64,000 bases of DNA from Gemella haemolysans. GTDB taxonomy: Bacteria; Bacillota; Bacilli; Staphylococcales; Gemellaceae. Every line of letters begins with the position of its first letter. The stretch's first letter is position 1. The stretch spans positions 1,961,001-2,025,000 of the forward strand of contig NZ_CP050965.1 of the NCBI RefSeq assembly GCF_012273215.1, given 5' to 3'. The notes below the pieces were generated by a model. It was not told the DNA's origin and made no database searches. It was given only the letters and a program-made list of their open reading frames with translations. A program made the position numbers and the translations under genes. Shown here in pieces: positions 60,020-64,000 of the stretch.

Positions 60020-63000
60020 ATGATAAAGAATAAAATTATTAAAAAAGCATTTAAGTTGTTTTTAGCTTTTTCACTGCTTTTAGGAATTCTGCTGCAAAAT
60101 AGCAGTTTATCAGTTGTAAAAGCAGAAGAAGCAAATCGTGTTAACACAAAAATAACTAGATTTGAAATTAAAAATACTGATGGTAGTGCTGTTCCACCTG
60201 GGCAGGAATATGGTTATTGGAACCAATTTCGACTAGATATGGACTGGGATGCAAGTTCGTATGGAAACAAATTAAAAGAAGGGGATTATTTTATAGTTAC
60301 ATTACCCGACAAATTTAAATATCCAACAGATGGTCCGACAGTAGATTTTCCACTTTATACACCAGATGGTAAGACTGTTATCGCCAATGCGCATGTTAAT
60401 TCTAATGGTGAAAACGGTGGTGGAACAGTAAAAGTTACATTTACAAAGTATGTAGAAAATAAAGAAAACGTAAAAGGTAATTTGTATCTACAAGCAAGAT
60501 TCGCTTTTGATAAAATAAAAGAAGGTGAAAACAACGTAATTATTGTTTCAATCGGAGGCGTTCCAACTTCTGTTGATATTAAAATAGGGAAAAAACCTAT
60601 TATTGAAAATGAAACATTTGCTAAATGGGGAGAAAAAGTTCCTGGAAAAGAAGACGAAGCTAAATGGGTTTTACGTGTCAACCATAAAAAAGGAAATTAC
60701 AAAAATGTGACAATATCAGATAAACTTTATGTAAATACAGGATCTTTGCCACCGGAGATTCATTATATTGTAAATTCTTTTGTGATACATAAGGTTGAAT
60801 ATAATGAGTTTGGAAATACAACAAGAGTTGTTAGTACTCATAATTATGATGAATTAAAAGATTTTTTACATTTCTTTGATAATAATACAAGGTTTATATT
60901 TGATTTAAGTAAAAAATTTGGGGATATAAATGGTAAGCAGTATCTTTTTGAGTATAGATCTACATATACTCCACAACTGATGTTAAGAAATGAGGGAGTA
61001 TTTCATAGTACAGAGAAAGATGAAATATCGCGAGCGTGGTTTAAAAATTCAGAAGCTGGTGGCGGTGGACAAGGTGATTTAACTCAAAAAATTAAAATCT
61101 TTAAAATAGATGAAAAAAATAATAAAATTAAATTACCTGATGCTGAGTTCTTAGTTACAAAGATAGCAGATGGGTCTACTTTTACATTAAAAACAAATGC
61201 ACAAGGAGAAGCAGTTTCTGATAAACTTGACCCAGGTGTGTATAAAATTAAAGAAACTAAAGCACCTAAGGGTTATGAACTTGATGAAACGGAGCGAGAA
61301 ATAACAGTAGTCGAAGGAGAGGCGTTATTCTGGACAGCGACAAATGCAAAAATAAAAGCGTCAGTAGAGTTAGGTGCTAAGAAAACACTTGAAGGAAAGG
61401 CGTTAGAAGCAAACAAATATAGCTTTACATTGAAAAAAGAAAATGGTGAAATTATAGAAACAGTGGAAAACGCAGCGAATGGAGATGTTAAATTCAAAGC
61501 TCTGACTTATGATCAAGAAGGAACTTATAAATACAAAATCTCTGAGGTTCAAGGAAATGAACAGGGTATAACGTACGATCAAACTGAACATGAAGTAGTA
61601 GTAACGGTAACAACAGATAACGCTACAAACAAACTAAAAGCAGAAGTATCAAAACAACCAGATCAAGTTAAATTTACTAACAGATACACACCAGCAGCAG
61701 ATGTATCAGTAGAATTAGGGGCTAAGAAAACACTAGAAGGGAAAGCGTTAGAAGCAGAAAAATATAGTTTCACATTGAAAAAAGAAAATGGTGAAGTTAT
61801 AGAAACAGTGAAGAATGCAGCGAACGGAGATGTTAAATTCAAGGCTCTAACATATACAGAAGCACAAATAGGAAAACATAAATACAAAATTTCGGAAGTA
61901 AAGGGTTCTGAGACAGGAATAACATATGATGAAACTGAGTATGAAGTAGAAGTAACAATAACGAAAGATAACGCTACTAATAAACTAAAAGTAGAAGTAT
62001 CAAAACAACCAGATCAAGTTAAATTTACTAATATATACACACCAGCTAAAACTGAAATTTCAGTAACTAAAGCTTGGAAAGATGCAGATAATCAAGATGG
62101 GAAACGTCCAGAATCAATTATTGTAAAACTTTTAGCTGATGGAAACGAGACTAACAAAACGGTAGAATTAAATGCAGGAAATAATTGGACAGCGAAATTT
62201 ACTAATTTAGATGCAGATAAAGGTGGAGTACCTATTAAGTATACAATAGCAGAAGTAAATGTTCCGGCAAGATATACTTCAGTAATAAGCGGAGAAGCGA
62301 AGACTGGACTTACTATTACAAACAGCTACACACCAGAAGTAATAAATGTATCAGGAACAAAAACATGGGATGACGCAAATAACCAAGACGGAAAACGCCC
62401 AGACAAGATTAAAGTAATCCTAAATAAAACAGTAGACGGACAAACAACAAAAGTAACAGAAAAAGAAGTAACAAAAGACAACTGGAACTACGAGTTTAAC
62501 GATCTACCAAAATATGAAAACGGAAAAGAAATCACATATAGTATAGATGAAGAAGCCGTACCAGGATACGAAAAAGAAGTTACAGGCTACAATCTTAAAA
62601 ATAGTCATACACCAGAAGTTGTAAATGTTCAAGGAACAAAAACATGGGATGACTCAAATAACCAAGATGGAAAACGTCCAGACAAGATTAAAGTAATCCT
62701 AAACAAAACGGTAGACGGACAAACAACAAAAGTAACAGAAAAAGAAGTAACAAAAGACAACTGGAACTACGAGTTTAACGATCTACCAAAATATGAAAAC
62801 GGAAAAGAAATCACATATAGTATAGATGAAGAAGCCGTACCAGGATACGAAAAAGAAGTTACAGGCTACAATCTTAAAAATAGTTATACACCAGAAAAAG
62901 TAAGTGTAGCAGGAACAAAAACATGGGATGACTCAAACAACCAAGACGGAAAACGCCCAGACAAGATTAAAGTAATCCTAAATAAAACAGTAGACGGACA

Positions 63001-64000
63001 AACAACAAAAGTAACAGAAAAAGAAGTAACAAAAGACAACTGGAACTACGAGTTTAACGATCTACCAAAATATGAAAACGGAAAAGAAATCACATATAGT
63101 ATAGATGAAGAAGCCGTACCAGGATACGAAAAAGAAGTTACAGGCTACAATCTTAAAAATAGTCATACACCAGAAGTTGTAAATGTTCAAGGAACAAAAA
63201 CATGGGATGACTCAAATAACCAAGATGGAAAACGTCCAGACAAGATTAAAGTAATCCTAAACAAAACGGTAGACGGACAAACAACAAAAGTAACAGAAAA
63301 AGAAGTAACAAAAGACAACTGGAACTACGAGTTTAACGATCTACCAAAATATGAAAACGGAAAAGAAATCACATATAGTATAGATGAAGAAGCCGTACCA
63401 GGATACGAAAAAGAAGTTACAGGCTACAATCTTAAAAATAGTTATACACCAGAAAAAGTAAGTGTAGCAGGAACAAAAACATGGGATGACTCAAACAACC
63501 AAGACGGAAAACGCCCAGACAAGATTAAAGTAATCCTAAATAAAACAGTAGACGGACAAACAACAAAAGTAACAGAAAAAGAAGTAACAAAAGATAACTG
63601 GAACTACGAGTTTAACGATCTACCAAAATATGAAAATGGAAAAGAAATCACATATAGTATAGATGAAGAAGCCGTACCAGGATACGAAAAAGAAGTTACA
63701 GGCTACAATCTTAAAAATAGTCATACACCAGAAGTTGTAAATGTTCAAGGAACAAAAACATGGGATGACTCAAATAACCAAGATGGAAAACGTCCAGACA
63801 AGATTAAAGTAATCCTAAATAAAACAGTAGACGGTGTAACAACAAAAGTAACAGAAAAAGAAGTAACAAAAGACAACTGGAACTACGAGTTTAACGATCT
63901 ACCAAAATATGAAAACGGAAAAGAAATCACATATAGTATAGATGAAGAAGCCGTACCAGGATACGAAAAAGAAGTTACAGGCTACAATCTTAAAAATAGT
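60020..64000 (+). CDS. Second Cna-B/pilin-domain surface adhesin, 3' end beyond the window
   Basis: Open for 1,327 codons to the window edge. The N-terminal ~440 residues are a close paralogue of the first adhesin: signal peptide FKLFLAFSLLLGILLQ, head ITRFEIKNTDGSAVPPG, SpaA-type domain KLPDAEFLVTK and ETKAPKGYELD. Two domains of the streptococcal pilin isopeptide-linkage (FctA/Spy0128) kind follow (VELGAKKTLEGKALEANKYS and its copy). One diverged Cna-B (ISVTKAWKDADNQDGKRPES) comes next, and then at least six 279-bp Cna-B units alternating VVNVQG and VSVAG starts. The ATG has AGGAGAT upstream. The sorting signal is not in view, so anchoring is inferred from the paralogue. Confidence 0.87.
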   Translation, partial: MIKNKIIKKAFKLFLAFSLLLGILLQNSSLSVVKAEEANRVNTKITRFEIKNTDGSAVPPGQEYGYWNQFRLDMDWDASSYGNKLKEGDYFIVTLPDKFKYPTDGPTVDFPLYTPDGKTVIANAHVNSNGENGGGTVKVTFTKYVENKENVKGNLYLQARFAFDKIKEGENNVIIVSIGGVPTSVDIKIGKKPIIENETFAKWGEKVPGKEDEAKWVLRVNHKKGNYKNVTISDKLYVNTGSLPPEIHYIVNSFVIHKVEYNEFGNTTRVVSTHNYDELKDFLHFFDNNTRFIFDLSKKFGDINGKQYLFEYRSTYTPQLMLRNEGVFHSTEKDEISRAWFKNSEAGGGGQGDLTQKIKIFKIDEKNNKIKLPDAEFLVTKIADGSTFTLKTNAQGEAVSDKLDPGVYKIKETKAPKGYELDETEREITVVEGEALFWTATNAKIKASVELGAKKTLEGKALEANKYSFTLKKENGEIIETVENAANGDVKFKALTYDQEGTYKYKISEVQGNEQGITYDQTEHEVVVTVTTDNATNKLKAEVSKQPDQVKFTNRYTPAADVSVELGAKKTLEGKALEAEKYSFTLKKENGEVIETVKNAANGDVKFKALTYTEAQIGKHKYKISEVKGSETGITYDETEYEVEVTITKDNATNKLKVEVSKQPDQVKFTNIYTPAKTEISVTKAWKDADNQDGKRPESIIVKLLADGNETNKTVELNAGNNWTAKFTNLDADKGGVPIKYTIAEVNVPARYTSVISGEAKTGLTITNSYTPEVINVSGTKTWDDANNQDGKRPDKIKVILNKTVDGQTTKVTEKEVTKDNWNYEFNDLPKYENGKEITYSIDEEAVPGYEKEVTGYNLKNSHTPEVVNVQGTKTWDDSNNQDGKRPDKIKVILNKTVDGQTTKVTEKEVTKDNWNYEFNDLPKYENGKEITYSIDEEAVPGYEKEVTGYNLKNSYTPEKVSVAGTKTWDDSNNQDGKRPDKIKVILNKTVDGQTTKVTEKEVTKDNWNYEFNDLPKYENGKEITYSIDEEAVPGYEKEVTGYNLKNSHTPEVVNVQGTKTWDDSNNQDGKRPDKIKVILNKTVDGQTTKVTEKEVTKDNWNYEFNDLPKYENGKEITYSIDEEAVPGYEKEVTGYNLKNSYTPEKVSVAGTKTWDDSNNQDGKRPDKIKVILNKTVDGQTTKVTEKEVTKDNWNYEFNDLPKYENGKEITYSIDEEAVPGYEKEVTGYNLKNSHTPEVVNVQGTKTWDDSNNQDGKRPDKIKVILNKTVDGVTTKVTEKEVTKDNWNYEFNDLPKYENGKEITYSIDEEAVPGYEKEVTGYNLKNS
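61339..62040 (+). repeat. Two tandem pilin-type isopeptide-domain repeats
   Basis: Two copies of about 345 bp, starting near 61360 and 61705. They code for GAKKTLEGKALEA...YSFTLKKENGE...KFTN. They are alike but not identical (TYDQEGTYKYKISEVQG against TYTEAQIGKHKYKISEVKG), so they are older than the Cna-B units downstream. Confidence 0.85.
62338..64000 (+). repeat. Six 279-bp Cna-B repeats, array continues past the window
   Basis: Unit starts at about 62338, 62617, 62896, 63175, 63454 and 63733. First-strand variants run VINVSG, VVNVQG, VSVAG, VVNVQG, VSVAG, VVNVQG, giving a 558-bp higher-order period. The last unit has DGVTTK instead of DGQTTK and is cut ~12 bp before its end. Confidence 0.93.

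Overview
The window is AT-rich DNA from a low-GC Gram-positive bacterium (Firmicutes, Bacilli). The evidence is strong AGGAGG-type ribosome binding sites, GTG/TTG starts, the dnaE-pfkA-pyk and S10-spc-alpha gene orders, competence genes coiA and dprA, and sortase-anchored Cna-B, G5 and isopeptide-domain adhesins. The combination suggests Gemella or a close relative. That genus is an inference from memory of the family, not from a search.

Bases 1-33,700 are mostly conserved core genes. They begin with the 3' end of dnaE, then pfkA and pyk (glycolysis, pyk with its own promoter), and a D-lactate dehydrogenase on the minus strand under a promoter with a CcpA cre-like site. Next come an SdpR/SdpI-type autorepressor-immunity pair with a clear twin-operator promoter, a fused MacB-like ABC transporter, a YdcF/DUF218 membrane protein, tadA and an RlmA-type 23S rRNA methyltransferase. 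A small unknown gene, coiA, dprA, an alpha/beta-hydrolase-like gene, a CapA-type protein, a nitroreductase, a HAD phosphatase and an OsmC-like protein follow. The S10-spc-alpha ribosomal superoperon then runs from rpsJ to rplQ (19,843-33,671) behind a sigma-A promoter and a structured leader. It carries secY, adk, infA and rpoA, and a zinc-free 89-residue S14.

Bases 33,672-35,948 hold no gene. Directly after the superoperon is a G-free tract, hairpins and a terminator. About 970 bp follow that are built from repeated hairpin modules. One module keeps an 18-nt loop while its stems differ; another keeps its stem through a T-A to T.G to C-G series. This is the least explained and most interesting part of the window.

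Bases 35,949-64,000 form a surface-adhesin island. A G5-repeat LPXTG protein (832 aa) is followed 15 bp later by a giant 3,889-aa protein with a vWA-like N-terminus, about 19 predicted isopeptide-type domains (11 of them a nearly perfect 456-bp tandem array) and an LAKTG sorting motif. A thioredoxin-like protein, a C69 dipeptidase (minus strand) and a split ThrE-type serine/threonine exporter separate these from the next part. A probable yybP-ykoY (Mn2+) riboswitch then precedes only the first ~155 codons of a Ca2+/Mn2+ P-type ATPase, a truncated gene. Last come two paralogous Cna-B adhesins with related promoters and ~400-nt leaders, the second running off the window. The two share almost identical 279-bp Cna-B units, which suggests recombination between loci. 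No sortase, transposase, tRNA, rRNA or CRISPR array was seen.
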